DNA of 64,000 nucleotides from Hyaloscypha bicolor E (GCF_002865645.1 NW_020194685.1:3335499-3399498); one strand, 5' to 3'. Counted from the stretch's first letter, positions 47,751 to 62,000 are shown. Numbers and translations are program-made. The notes: generated by a model from the sequence alone, not told the origin.

Positions 47751-49404
47751 TGTGATGGATTTGGGCAACTGGGAGTTCAGAGCTGGTTGAAGTTGTCAGA
47801 AAGCGGACTTGCTTTGAATCACATTAAATTTTTCTATGGTCTTCTCTTCTTTATATACTCCGCTCTTGCTTGTCAGCCTCGCAAGGCTCTGAAGTCCATT
47901 TAGAAGTCTGAAATCATTTTTTGTACGACTCCAAGCTTCTGATAGGCTAACGTTTACGATATACGACTGGCGTGCGGCGTAACGACCATGACGCCCTTTT
48001 CGAGCCGTCCCTCCTCACTGCATTAGCAAGCTTCACCACGCAGGTACAGCAATCAAGGTACTCTGCACTGTGTCCAAGTACGTCCATCGGAGGTCGAAAG
48101 TGAAGTTATCCAAACCTCGCACCAAATTCGTGTGTGCTTGGTCATCCGGCTGCTTTTGCCTGCAGTGGCTGTCGGCTGGCTGCGAATCACACCAAGCACA
48201 CCTCCCAGGTGTCCCAGACGTGGGAAATTACCCTAATCCCACTCTCGAAGGCTGTTGCACAGCGGCCGACCCCCCGCACCGATACCGCAGCAAGCCGCCA
48301 CCTGTAGCAACCACAGCTGCAGCAGGCTTTCTGACAACCGAGTGCCAACCTCTCAGCCCTGTGGCCATGGGCACCTCACCCGCGGGAAAAGCAATTCCTA
48401 AGCTTCTAAATTTACAGTACGGTTAGGTCTTGCTGACGCTCTCTATTCCCAAAGAGGCAGATCCGCGACCCACGCGTCGAGGCCTGCGGGAGTTCTGCGA
48501 CTTGCTGACGCGCTAATGTAAGCTGCGAGGAGCCCGGGATCCAAAGCGGAAGTGGTTTGCGAACTCAATACTCAATTTGTGGATGAAGGTATGGTCGTAG
48601 GGCTGTCAGGGCGCTCTTGCACTAATAATGAGAAGGCAAATACCCACTTCGGCTTGTGGCGAGCCAGAGTTGCAGCTGCATGGTGGAAGATGAGCTTTCG
48701 GTCCGCGATCCGGTGGGGGCTGCGGGCGGGCAGGGAGACCTGCTGGGAGGATGGCACGGGACGGGAAGGCTAATTCATACCGGTTGTGGTGAGTAAGGTC
48801 ATGCTTTCTAAGCATTATTAAGCTGTGACAGAAGAGTTGGGAGGAGTGCAATGCCAGTGAAGCTGAAGTGAGAGGCTTGAAGATTGATGTCAAGTCACCT
48901 CAGGGGCTGGAAGTGAGGTCCCGTCGAGTGACGTGACCTCGTGGTTTTGTATCATTGCAAGCACGTTCTGCCCCCTGCTCCTCCTGTTTCCCGGGGAGGA
49001 TCCTTTCGGCCGGGGGGATACCAAGGGAAAAGCGCCCACTGGGAGTCGCGAAAAGTTGCCGTTTCTGATTGCCATTTATTTTACCCCTGTTCGATTACTT
49101 ATCAATGATCAGTCATCCAAGGCCTATTTTCATCACGGGTGCTTATATCCGAGACATCTGGGGTCAGTGATGGGCATTCATGATGAGGAATCATTTTATG
49201 CAGCGAAGTGTCCCATCACAGCGATTGTTGCGAAGTTTAAAGCTGTCGGGGATTCTACGCTGCGTATACGAAAGGGACAATCTAATTGGTCTTATGCAGC
49301 TGCATGTTCCTATTATTTCTTTCCTATCCTGGCGGGACGGTTCAAGTGCCATGCTTTGGTGGAATGCAGAGACGCTAAATGCTCTTAGAATATGCTATGA
49401 AAAT
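47751..49404. other. No gene recognised, 1.65 kb, partly GC-rich
   Basis: 48,100-48,500 is the most GC-rich stretch of the window. The 118-codon frame at 48,070-48,426 and overlapping minus frames show no domain, and codon use is unconvincing. May hold promoter sequence of the lost NmrA-like gene. Confidence 0.45.
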
Positions 49405-49442
49405 AGAGACAACGGCATAAAGTATCGGGAATACAAGGCATA
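49405..49442 (+). repeat. Fragment matching the Tc1/mariner end at 29,455
   Basis: AGACAACGGCATAAAGTAT then GGGAATACA and GGCAT match 29,455-29,491 with two substitutions. The sequence after it has only weak similarity, so this is probably the end of a second, deleted member of that family. It marks the border to the AT-rich block. Confidence 0.6.
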
Positions 49443-50534
49443 ATAACTCTTAGTACTTTATAGGGCACGAAATTAAGGCAAGAGCTCGCTCTAAGCCCCC
49501 TTAAATAATGCTTTCTAAATTTATCTAAAGAGGCATAATAAGATCTTTATAAGAAATAAATAATTCTTTTTAAGATTATAATATTATTAGTAAAGTAATT
49601 ATTTTATACTTATAATCTAATACTAATTAAAATATATTAAATGAATTATAAAAAAATTAATATAAAAAGCTTTAATTAATTTTTATAAAATAATATTTAA
49701 TATTTAATATATATATATATAATTTTAATATTAATTATTTAGCTTTAAGAAATATAAACTTAAGAAGTAATAGCTAGAGTAAAGTTTTAGTTATTTTACT
49801 CTTACTTATTATAGTAGGGAATTAGGTAATAGTCACGTGGCTAGTTACGTGCTCTCGGCTATATATCTCCTTCTCTCCTTCTCTCTATTATTATATCCTA
49901 AATATTCGAGTTCTTTTATTAATATATTTTAGTATTCCTATATATTCCTCCTTATTATAAATATTAATATTTCTAACTTAGTTTAAAGTTCAAGCAAGCT
50001 ATAATAGCAGGATTAATATAATAGTTAAAGGCTTAAAGTTTAAAGAATCTTATATATTAGAAAATACTAAACTATAAAATAAAATAGAAAGAATACCTTG
50101 ACCTTTAGTATTATTCTATTTAAGTAATTCCGGCTTAGCTTTGTTTTATACCTATTTCTAATATTTTATCCTTAGTAGATTATAGCCTTATACTAGTTAT
50201 TATATTATCTCTCTTCTAAAGAGAAGTTTAAATACTCTTATTTAGGGAATTATTTAGTTATAATATAAAAAAGAAAAAAGAGAAAATAATAGCCATTAAT
50301 CCTATTTTATCTAATTTCTATAACTTACTTATAATTAAAGTATAGTCTTAATTTTACTAGAATAACCCAGTTCCTAGTATATTCTAGCTAGTTCTTAGTA
50401 TCTATTACTTATATTATACCTATATCTATATTAATAATATAGTCTAGGAATACTATATAGGCTATAGCTAATATTAGGACTATTATTATTAGGTAGTCTT
50501 TAAATAGAAGTAGTAAATTAAGTCTATTTATTAA
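49443..50534. other. AT-rich relics with LTR pieces
   Basis: Near 49,797 an LTR-like start (TATAGTAGGGAATTAGG then GTCACGTGGC) resembles the LTR at 3,980. At 49,997-50,090 lies a truncated reverse copy of the LTR end at 32,760-32,859. The rest is not assignable. Confidence 0.5.
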
Positions 50535-50838
50535 TATTAGTATAGCTATTTCTCTGGAAGTCACATATATAGTTACGAGATACGGGATACGGGATATAGG
50601 TAATAGGTAATAGGATATGGGTAATGGGATATGGGATACGGGATATAATTATATAACCTCGCGTCCTATTAGTAACTTGACTAGTAAACTAGACCCCTTT
50701 AGGCTTAGTAGATTTAGGGATTACATATTAATACTATAATACTATAATTCCTACTTCTAAATAATAACTTTACTAATCTTATACAAATAGTACTTCTATA
50801 CCTATATAATAGTATTATACGTTTCTAGTAAATTAATA
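50535..50838 (+). repeat. 5' LTR of Copia C
   Basis: 304 bp, about 25 longer than in A and B because of extra GGGATATGGGTAAT-type repeats near 50,590-50,645. Confidence 0.78.
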
Positions 50839-51429
50839 CTAATTAGTTTGTATTTAGATTAGAATAAGGTCTATTTATATATATAGATTAGAAAGGATTA
50901 AGCTATACTTGCCTAAGATTTGGTTACTTAGGGGCAAAGCCATTATTCTAGTTAAAGAGGAAATAACTATTAATCCTATTACCTGTAATTCGGTTATATA
51001 AGCAGAAAAGATATTTGATCTTACTAAGGCCCGATTATACTATATTAAAAGAGGAAATATCTATTAGTCCTATTACCTGTAATTCGGTTATATAGGCAGG
51101 AAGGGTACTTAATCTTACTAAGTACTAAAACGGTTAGCTATTTAACTATTCTATTCTATTCCCATTTAACTTCTATAAAATCCTTTCAAAAACTACCTTT
51201 TTTTAAATCCCTGGGGCTTTTAAGTTTTAGAATTATTAAATTCTCCCGGAATCTCAATATTTTATTTCTTAAATTTTACTTTTTAAATTCCTTGTTATAG
51301 ACGAAATTTTTACCTTAAATATAATACCTATTACGAATTACCTATTTTATAAACTACTTTCCTCCTTATAAACCTATTCTCCTTATAAACTACTATATCT
51401 CGAACTAGATATAAGCCTATAGAATATAT

Positions 51430-54050
51430 AATAGTAGAATATACTATAACGGATAATTCCTTTATTAGATTTATCTAATCCGATTACTCTATAGATAATA
51501 ATAATTTTAAGGAATTAGTAAAAAAGTAAAGATATGGAATTAATCTAAACTTTACTAAAGCGGATGAAATAATTGAATTCTTAAATACTAAGCTATTTTA
51601 ATATATTCTCTATAAAATAGTTAATAATAACCTTTAGAAGCTATTTAGATATGATTTTAAGGACTTTACTTATTAAGGGAACTTTAATAAATTCGAACTC
51701 CCGGAAATACTATATCTATATAAGACTTTTTAGTATAGTAATATATTTATATAATAGAATAATAATACTAATACTATTATAAATACCCTATATACTATTA
51801 TAAAAGAAGATAAATAGTATATATAATTAAATAAGGATATATTAGTAGCTAGACTAGATCTTATTAAAAGACTAATCCTATTAGGCTTTATTATTCTTAT
51901 AAAGAATAAGTACCTAGAACCTATTATCTTTAATATTTCTATATTACTATTACTTTCTCTATTATTATATCCTATATCTCTACTAGATTTATATACTAGT
52001 ATAGAAGCTCTAGAAGTAAATAGTATACTCTTACTATTACTATTACTATAACTATATTCGAATAACCCCTAATTTCCTTTAACTATAAGACTTATTAGGA
52101 AAGTTACTAAAATTTATACTAAAGAATAAAAGTATAATAGATCTAATAATAATTTTAATTATAAACTTACTATTTTCCTTAATATTTACTAATATATAGA
52201 GCTTCTATAAGAGGTACTAATGCGAGCTTTTCTTACTATATTAAAGGAACTAGCTTAAGACTATTTCTATAGTAACTAGCTCTTTTAATATATATATAAA
52301 AAGGCTTATATTAATATCTATAGCTTTTTTAAAGGCCCTGGATTCAAATATCGAAATTTAGATAAATGAAATACTATTATATTAGCTTCTATAATAACTA
52401 AATTTCCGGAAAAAACAATATTTGAGACTATTTAACTACTAATTAATAAACTATATTAACTATAGTATAGTCTTATATCTAACTTATAAAATACCGAATT
52501 CCTTTATAATAAGATTATTACCTCTTACTAAGGCTCCCGGGTATATAGATATATAATTTTAGACCCTTCTATAAATCTTGGCTAGCTTATTAATAAGCTC
52601 TAGTTATTTATTACTATATATGAGAGCAAATAATAAGCCAATCCCGAAACCTTTTTTACTAATTAATAATATTACTTTTAGAACTCTCCAAGCTATTATT
52701 TCTTCGGAAATTATTAATACGGACCCAGCTATAACTTCGGAACCCGTAATAACTACTCTAAGTCTTATAATTATAATAATTATATCCCGAAGTTATATTT
52801 TATATATAAGAAATCCGAATACCGCTTATAAAAGCATATATTAAAAAAATAAGAGGCTAAGAAGGCTTGATTTAGGAATAGAAATATCTATTAGTTCAGA
52901 TCCCAAAATACCTATAATTTTAATAAATACTTTAGTAATACTTATATATAATATATTACTAAAGCCAAAAATAAAAAAAGTAATAAGGGTAGTAAGAACG
53001 AACTAGTAAATAATACTTTTAAGGCTTTATTAGTAGAAATAAATAAAAAAGAGAAATACTACCCAGATTTCTATTTTATTTTAGTTAAGAGCTTTTTAGC
53101 CGCTTTTACTACTTCTATTTTACTAATAATTATAGCTAATACCCTTATAGATAACCTTACTTCCCTTTCTCTTATATACTAGATAATAGGCAAAAACTAT
53201 ACCTTAAAGCCTATTAAACCCTTAATAGAAAATATCTAAACTTTTATAATTAATAGTATATTAAGATATAATATTTACTACTTTTATAAAATTATAATTA
53301 ATACCGGAGCCTCCAGATACTTAATTACTAGTTCTAACTAATTTCAAGCTCTTTAGTAAACTAATAATAGTATTAAACTTAATGAAACTACTAAAAGTTA
53401 AGTTAATATCTAGTTTAGTATTAGATCTATATTTTCTATTAAATCTATAATAGTAAATATACTAATTAGGTAAGTATAATTTTATATTATATCTTTAAAA
53501 ACTCTATTTTTATTTAGTTTAGCTAATATAGATAAGCTAGGAATCTATTTTAATAATCTTACTAATTATCTTATTATTTCTACCGGAAAATATATACCTA
53601 TAGTATAATGTTTTGGATACTCTTTCCTGCTTTAGAATACTATACTATAAGGCTTTATTTCCGAATTCTTTACTTATAATCCTTGCTTTTTTATAGAGGT
53701 CGAATTGTAATATCTATACTATTATTTTAGTTATTTATCTATTAATAAGCTCCGAAATATATTAGAATAAGCAGGCTATAATATTAATATAGAAGCCCTT
53801 AAATATCTTATAAAATACTATAAATAATACCAGAAATATAGCTAATTATCCGGATAATTTAAGTTTAATCTGAGAAATAATATTAGCTTTAATTATTCTA
53901 TTATTATTAATATTTTCTATATTTCTAGTAAGCCTATACTTTATATTATTAATAAAGGCACTTAATATTAAGCCGGCTAATAGCTCTAGAATATTAGTAT
54001 AATATATATCTGGGATATATTTAAATAATACTAGATTAATAACTATTTAG
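51430..54050 (+). pseudogene. Copia C gag-protease-integrase (remnant)
   Basis: Gag-like sequence runs from about 51,480 to 52,960. The protease shows I-I-I-N-T-G-A-S-R-Y near 53,295-53,325, where the Asp of D-T-G-A-S is Asn. A-D-I-D-K-L-G-I-Y-F-N-N-L-T-N-type sequence follows near 53,520-53,570. The integrase segment FNYSIIINIFYISSKPILYI lies near 53,890-53,960. An 88-codon open piece (52,578-52,844) is part of gag. Stops throughout. Confidence 0.72.
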
Positions 54051-54353
54051 TATAGTATAGCAGGCTATATTTATTAAAAATTGCATTATTTTGGTAGTTT
54101 TAAGGTTTAGGTTATATAGTAAAGGCTGTGGCCTTTTATATATAACTTGCAGAAATTATATAAGAAAGCTGGTTTTTCTATAGATTTAGAGAATAATTCT
54201 TTATAAGTATTTAATTAATTAAGCTTTTATATACTATATACTATTTATACTTTACTATTTATACTTTTAATTTATTATTTTACTATTAAGTTACGTTTTA
54301 TATTCTAATATACTTTATATAGGTTTTTATCTTATTATAGTTTCCCTCTTATA
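54051..54353 (+). repeat. 5' LTR of Gypsy D
   Basis: 303 bp. Ends TTTCCCTCTTATA (from TACA). Contains the dispersed 36-bp palindrome. Confidence 0.78.
54111..54146. repeat. 36-bp palindrome, copy 4 (Gypsy D LTR)
   Basis: The arms are GTTATATAGTAAAGGC and GCCTTTTATATATAAC around TGTG. Confidence 0.75.
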
Positions 54354-54499
54354 TATTTTATAGTAAGTAATATAGGAAAAATAGAAACTTTATAGTTAAG
54401 GTAATACTCTTATAAAGTTCTGAAAAGTATCTATAAGGCGGATTATTAGCTTAGTAAGTTAGGAGAGAAAAGGGCTATTATAATACCTTAAGCCTAAGG

Positions 54500-56650
54500 C
54501 TAAAATATTAAGGATATATAAGTATTAATCTTAATATCTTATATTAATTTCCGATATATCTAGTAATTTGGATATAGATTAGCTATAAGATATAGTTACT
54601 AGTATAATATATAGAAATAGTAGAAATAGAGGCTAATTATAGAAGGAAAAGAAGTAGAGGAAATAGAATAAGAAATATTATATTAAGATAATATAAGTTA
54701 GACCTTAGTTAGAATTAAACTTTAGTATTCGGAAATAAAGTTATATTATTAATTTATATATTATTTTTAGTTATAATAAAAGCCGGAATTAAAATAGCTT
54801 TAATCTTAGTAATAAAGCTTGTTTCTAAATCTGAAAAAGATATCTAAAAAAGGAAATATCCTCAAATTTAAATAGAATAGTAAACTGGAATTAGAAATAA
54901 GAATTAAAAAGAAATTAGAAATAAGAAATTATATAGATAAACTAGAAAAGCTTTTAGAGAAAGGAATAGATACTAAGTAGAAAAAGAAAAAGAATTTAGA
55001 AAAGTCAGAAAAATTAGTAAAATTATATTTATTATTTTTATTATTTTTAATAGTATTAATAAATATATCTAGTTTAGTAAAATTAAGGGAAAATATTATA
55101 GGTATTAAGCTAAAGAAATAGGAAAGAAAGTATAAGTAATAGGAATAAGATTAGAAAAGCTACTATTTTATTACTACTAATACTAAAACTCGAACCTTAA
55201 CTATATCTATTATTATTAACTGGTTTCTTCCTAATTCTAGTTCTCAAACCAAAAGATATACTTAAATAGAAAGTTAGTTCTTTAGGAATCTTATTAGTAG
55301 AAGTCTCAGATATAGAAACTCTATAATTAATTATAGAAGAAATTATTAAGATTAATATAGCTAAAAATAAGTATATACTAGTACCGGATTTAAACCTATT
55401 ACTTATAGGAGCTTCTGGAATACTATAGTTTTAGGAAAGTAATATCTTTATATTCTTGAAATAATATATAAATATATATAAGAACTATTATATTTCTAAT
55501 AATACTAAAAGAAAGAGAATTATTTATTATATCTCTTTTATTTATAAGAATTAGATTAAGGCTATACCGGAGTACTATACTAATAATTCAGGAGATTATT
55601 AGAAGACTAAGTTTTTTAAGGCCTTATTAAAGGAATTCCGAAAATATAATTAGGAAATATCTAAAATTAGCTATAACTTTCTTAATTGGATTATTATATA
55701 AGCCTAGAATAGAGAAATCTTATCTAAGTCTTATATTAATATATTTAATAAAATATTAAAGGAATTATTAAAGAGAAAAGAAATAAATAAAATCATTTAG
55801 TACCGAGAATTTATAAAGGAATTATCTATTCTAATAAGAGATTATATTCTTAAGAATATAAACTTCGAGCCTATAAATATTTCTATTTATAAATATAGTA
55901 AGATATATAAGAAAGTAGTAATATTCTATTAGTATAAAGAGAAGAAATATTATTTTAATATTACTAATAACCCAGATATATCTAGATTTAGATAAGAATA
56001 CTTAGATATAGTAGTTTATAATATAGTTCTTAAACCAGAAGATAATTATTCTTTACTAGTTCCTCTTATTATACTTTCTAAAGCTACTATAGATATAAGT
56101 AAGAGGAGAACCTAGCCTATAGCTAATTATATAAAACCTACTAAAAGTAGTAAACCTAAAGGAAATAATATTAACTAGCTAGTAAGAAGTCTGGAAAAAC
56201 TATTTATTATTATTATAACTTAAAAGAACCTATAGAAATAACTTAATATAGCTACTATTATAATTCGGGAGGATATCTATAGCCTGCTTATATAGCCTAG
56301 CTAATTATAATAAGTATAATAGTATTAATAGTCTAGTAAATATAATTCGAGTTTTTGAAAAGAATATACTAGAAGTTATAATAAAGGTTATAGAGAATAC
56401 TATAGCAGCTATAATAGTTAAGCTAGAATAGATAAAGGGTCTAGATAACTATATTCTAGAGGAAGTCAGTTTCAAATATAGTTAGAAAATACTATTTAAG
56501 TTAATATAGCCTATAGTATAGACCTAGAACTAAGAGAATAAATTTACTATAGGTATTATAGTAGGAATAAGGATAATAATATTAACCCAGAATATATCTA
56601 TATTTCTTAATTCTATTACTTACTAATAGAAGAACTTATAAACTATAAAT
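54500..56650 (+). pseudogene. Gypsy D gag region (remnant)
   Basis: Lys/Glu-rich and Gln-codon-derived stops dominate. The piece NNPDISRFR...EYLDIVVYN near 55,975 and the Ser/Tyr/Gly-rich stretch KEYTRSYNKGYREYYSSYNS near 56,360-56,420 look like the C-terminal part of a gag. A zinc knuckle cannot be confirmed. Confidence 0.5.
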
Positions 56651-57499
56651 ATATTTACTAATTTAATAGAAAATAATATAAAGAGCTATTTAAGCTTGGA
56701 TAAGAAAGTATTTCCTTTTTCCTTACTAGTAAGTACTAGTAGTTTAACTAAATTATTTCCTAAGTTCGAAAAGGAGAATTTAACTATAACTTAAATATTT
56801 GATTTAAAAATATCTAGAAATTAATAGGAAATACCTAGTTTATTAGGCAAGAAAGAGAAAAGAGAACTAGCTAACCAGGATCTATATATAGAAATAAGTA
56901 AGTTATATCTAGGGAATCTAAATAGCCGCTTTGCCTTAGAGGAAATTATATTGGAATTACTAATATTTCAGGTTCTGGAATTAATAAATAGTATTTCTAT
57001 TAATACTATAATAGGTTTCTTATTAAGGAAAAAGGGAAAAGAGGTAGAAATAGCTAAAGAGATTTTCCGAAAACGAGCTAGAGTAGAAGAGAAGCTATTT
57101 TATATAAGAGGCCAGAAGAATACTATTCTAAGAAATAATAGATAAGAAAATAGCCTAGCTAAGGCTATAGATATTAATACTTCCGGAAATAAATAGAACA
57201 AATTAAGAACCTAATATATTCTTAATTATAATAAGTATAGAATTCCTGAAATTAATAATATTTTAATAAGATTACTAAAGAAAGTAACTATTCTACTTTC
57301 GAAAACTTAGAAAGAAATAAGAATACTTATTAATACCTTAAAAATACTAGATCTAGCTACTATATTTTAGAACTAATAGATTAAGAATAATACTTCTTAC
57401 CTTATTATCTTATAAATAGGAAATACTATTATATTAAATATAGTTAGATATATTAGGAAATCTATAGAACTAGTAGCTGCGGCTTATATAATAAATAGA

Positions 57500-60400
57500 A
57501 TATTTAAGGAATTAGAAATATTAGCTTAAATACCTAATACTAATAGAATTATTTGATTTAAAGGTAATAGTATTAATATTCGAATATTACTAGCTTATAA
57601 ATATATTATATGAGCTTTATATCTCTAATTCGTACTTTAAGGACCTTAAGGGAATATTAAATATAAAGAAATAATTAATATTAGAACTAAAGTTAATATT
57701 CTTTTTGAAAAGATTTTTGGGAGTATTAGTAAAGTAGTATATAATACTATAGATTATTAAATATCTATTATTACTAGAATAGAATTTGGATTTATAGGAA
57801 TAGTAAAGCTTAGAGCTAAGATTATAAATAAAATAGGATATGAAAATATATTCTTCCTAGTTAAAGAAGCTCTAAAGATCCTGCTTAATTAACTATTCTT
57901 AGTAAAAATAAAGATAAATATTATATATAGGAGTAATAGTTTATAGAATAGAAAGTTTACTAATCCTAAAGATAACTAGAATACTTATACTATTATAATT
58001 ATTTTATTTTTAAAGAATACCGGGGAGTAAAAGAAAGTAATAGTTTAAGAATACTAAGCTTCTAGAATTAAGGAATTAAATAATATAGAACAGGAAACTA
58101 AAGATAAAAAAAAAAAAATAGAACCTAATATTATAACCGGTAGTAATATTAGGAGAAACGAGAAAATACCGGAATTTCCTATAGATTCTTTTATTTTAGG
58201 TTTAGGAATTTAGGAAATTAATAATATTTTTAGAGAAACTAAAATAGAAAGGCTTTAATTAGAGTATTATTAAGAATAATTCCGGAATTAATAGAAAAAG
58301 AAATAAAAAGAATATTAAATAAAGATATTTCTAAAAAAGAGATAGAATAATATCTCCTAATAATAAAGAAATATATTTCTAAAGCTAAGAAATATTAAAC
58401 CTAAGACTAGAAAGAATTCTGGAATATATAGGAGTTTAAGGAAAATATATTAAAATACTAAATAAAAAGATACTCTTTATACCTAATTAGAAAGAAGTTA
58501 AGTAGGAAGGTTATAAGTTCCGGAGATTAGATAAAAAGAATACTAAAGAAAATGGCTATAGCTCTTAAAGAAAAGGATAATAACTATAGTCTATTTCTAG
58601 TTACGGGAATATATAAAATAAAGAATAAGAAGATTTAACTAGTAAATACTAATAATAGAACTAGAGAAGGCTCTAGTAAATATCCGGACTAGTTTAAGAG
58701 ATCTAAAACTAGAGAATATCTATAGAAATATATTAGGAAGTATAAGAACTACTTTTTACTAAGGATATTAGCTATTCTAAAAGATTTATAACTTATTCCG
58801 GAATATCTTAAATAATTAGATATTAGTAACTGGCTCTGGGAAAAGAAACTGGCTATATTTCAAGAATTAATAATTAATTAAGAAAATATAATTATATTTA
58901 ATTAGAAAGAAATAGGAAAAGTTTATAAAAATATTAGCCTACTTATTCTAATTAAGACTATTAAGTATAAAGCCTAGTAAGAAAAGAATTTCCTATATCC
59001 CAAAGCTCTAGTACTAGTAATAATAAAAATACTATTAGAATACCTAAATTATAAAGTTCTTAAGAAATATAATAGATCTTACTAAAATCCATAGTTTTTA
59101 GTTATAAAAAAGGTTACTAGAACTTATAGACTAATTAATACTATTATAAAAATAAATTCAGTAACCTTATAAGATACTAACTTACTTTTATTTACTAATA
59201 AGATCTCAGAGAAATTTACTAGATATATTTATATTTCTCTAATTAATTTCTTTTCTAGATATAATTAACTTATACTAGATATTTATAGTAGAGATTTAAT
59301 TATATTTATAATATTTCTAGAACTATTAAAAATAACTATATTATCTCAGGAAGCTACTAATTCCGTTATATAGTTTATATAGGTTATTATAACTATTCTA
59401 GAGAATCTGTTTCCCAAAATTATTATACTATTTATTAATAATATTAGAGTTAAGGGACCTTATATAAAGTATAATAAATAGCTTATTTTATTCGGAATTC
59501 GGTGTTTTATATTCGAATATTTTTAAAACCTGAATATAATCCTAGATAGAATTAAATAAGCTAGAGCTAGTATAAGAGAAAAATTATAGTTCTATTATAA
59601 TAGTATAGTTATTATTAGCTTTATTTATAGAATACTTGGAAGAAGCCCTTTAAGTTTAGAAATTACTAAGATCTTAAGATAGGAATATTATAATAATATA
59701 ACTAAAAGTAAGGTATTTATTAGAATTATTATTTATTATTATATTTGGATTAAAGGCTTTATAATTATTACCGAACCCATTTACTATTTAATAAGGAAAG
59801 ATATAATATAGAACTGGAATAATAAATAAAAGCAAGCTATATAAATTCTTTAAGAAAAGCTTACTATAGCTCTAATATTCTATAAGTTATACTATAATTT
59901 ATTAGAAGGTTAGGGAATAATTATATTAGTAGTAAATACTAGCCTGGATAAATAGAATAGAACTTTTAGTTAATATAATAATAAAGAGAAAAAAAAAGTT
60001 ATATAATATAAGTCTGGAATCTGAAATAATACTAAACGGAAATATAATATTATTAAAAAAGAATACCGAGAGCTAGTAAAATATCTATAAAAAGTATAAT
60101 TCTGGCTATATAGAGTTTATTTTATTCTTAAACTAGATACTAATATACTTATTATATAGCTAAGTAAAGTAGCTATAGATTTTCCTGAAGTTCTAGTTAC
60201 TTACTAGCTAGTATAAATTTAGTTATTTGACTTTAAAATTAAGTATATTAAGGAAACTAAGTATACTACTATTAATGGATTATTAAGATATCTATAGTAA
60301 GAAGGAGATACTAAAGAAGATAAGGATATTAATAAATAGTTAGTAATAAAGCTTAATATTATTAGAATAGTACTTATTAGGCGGAAAATTCGAATAAAGG

Positions 60401-62000
60401 AAGTAGTTCCGGTTTAGTTATATAATATTATTTTAAGAAATCAGACTCCCAAAACCTTTACTAGATATTTAAATAATAGTATTTAGTTACTAGAGATTAA
60501 TAATTAAAGCCTTATTATATCTGGAAGCAAATTAGTAATATTAAAAAATAATAAAATCCGGAAGTTATATAGTAAAGGCCACAGCCTTTTATATATAACT
60601 ACTAGTAAAATAGTAAATAATAATACTAACTTATATACTTTATTTAATAATCCGACTATTTTACTAGATTCTTTAAATAATAGCTATTCCGAATAATACT
60701 AGAATATTATATAATATCTTATAATACTTTCTAGACCGGAAGAAATATCTAGAACTGAGTTTCGAAAGTTAAATAAAGAAGCTTTGAATTATAGTATAAG
60801 AGATTAATTACTTTAGAGAATTATATTTAAAATATATCTGCCTTAATTTATTATTAATAATTAAGAATAAAGGGAAATTATTATTAAAGAGTTATATAAT
60901 AAGATTAGATATACCGGAAAAGAAAGTATTTTTTACTTAATAGCTAGCTACTATTATTAGAAAAATTACTATAACTATATATAGAAGTATATTAATACTT
61001 ATAAGGTCTATTAGTATAAGAGTAAAAGAAGATAAAAAGAAGCTCTATATCTAATAAAAACTATATTTCTTTTCTATTACCTTGGGATTAATATAATTAA
61101 ACTATTAGATTATAAAGAATATAATTTATTAGTTATTACTAGAAATAACTTCTCAGAATAGATTAAAGTTAGATCTTTAAAGAACCTAACTAGTAAGAAG
61201 ATTACTAAGTTTATTTAGGAAGAAATTATTTATAAGTATAGTTTATTTAGGTAGCTTAAAATAAATAATAGATCGGAATTTAAAGAAGTAGTAATTTAGG
61301 AACTTAATAAGCTAGGAATTAATAGAATTATTATTTTGGCCTATAATTTCAAAGGAAATAGTATAATTAAAAGAAGATATTAACTAATTATTTAAGTATT
61401 TATAGTACTTATAATAGGTAAAAAGAAGCCTTAGATAGATTTATTACTATATATTCTATTTACTAACCGAATTACTATATATAAACTAACTGGATTTATT
61501 TCCTTTTATATAGTCTATAGTAGAAAAGTAATACTATTTATAAAAATATGCTTTTTAATCTAGAGAATATTTGAATAGAATAAAGTTTATAATAAAGAAA
61601 TATTTCTAGAGATATATATAAAATAAATATAAATAAGAAATAAAAATATTAAAAAAGCTAGAATAAAGAAAGATAGAAGATACTAAAAGGAAAAGAAGTA
61701 ATTTAATATTACCTACTAGATTTATTTAAAGCCTATTTCCGAAAAGAATCTAGTTCTTATATATAATATTAAATTAATAGATTAAGATAAGTTAAGGAAT
61801 ATAAAGCTACTATATTATTGGCTTGGCCTATATAAAGTAAGGTATATGAATTAACTAAAAGAATACTATATATTAGAAGAACTTAATAGTATTATACTCT
61901 AAAGAATATATATTAGAAATTAATTCAAGTAGTTTATTAAAAGAAATAAATTCTAGTATTTCCCTAAAAACAAAATTAATAATAAATATATACCTATAAA
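57500..62000 (+). pseudogene. Gypsy D pol: protease, RT, integrase (remnant)
   Basis: Around 57,790-57,870, G-F-I-G-I-V-K-L-R-A-K and IFFLVKEALKILL fit the region between protease and RT. RT is clear at 58,975-59,580: NP-FLVIKKVTRTYRLIN, then LINFFSRYN, SQEATNSVI and the catalytic loop L-F-I-N-N-I-R-V-K-G-P at 59,428-59,460. There the two Asp of F-x-D-D are both Asn. Integrase lies at 60,790-61,560: ELYNKIRYTGKES, LVITRNNFSE, KINNRSEFK (Asp to Asn) and KPxIDLLLYILFTNRIT. The last similarity (Y-T-L-R-E-L-type) is near 61,870. Many stops; inactive. Confidence 0.75.
60564..60599. repeat. 36-bp palindrome, copy 5 (inside Gypsy D pol)
   Basis: The arms are GTTATATAGTAAAGGC and GCCTTTTATATATAAC around CACA. 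It falls between RT and integrase, where the frame reads K-L-Y-S-K-G-H-S-L-L-Y-I-T. Confidence 0.75.

Larger units (their letters stand above)
50535..54050 (+). mobile_element. Ty1/Copia element C, truncated by Gypsy D
   Basis: The 5' LTR is 50,535-50,838, same family and orientation as copy A. The interior aligns with A across gag, protease and integrase up to 54,050, where Gypsy D begins. It is the least mutated copy of the three and keeps more CpG. Its right part is not in this window. Confidence 0.8.

Noticed and set aside
48070..48426. 118-codon frame in GC-rich DNA
   Set aside because: No domain, overlapping frames on the other strand are as long, GC-rich context favours chance frames.
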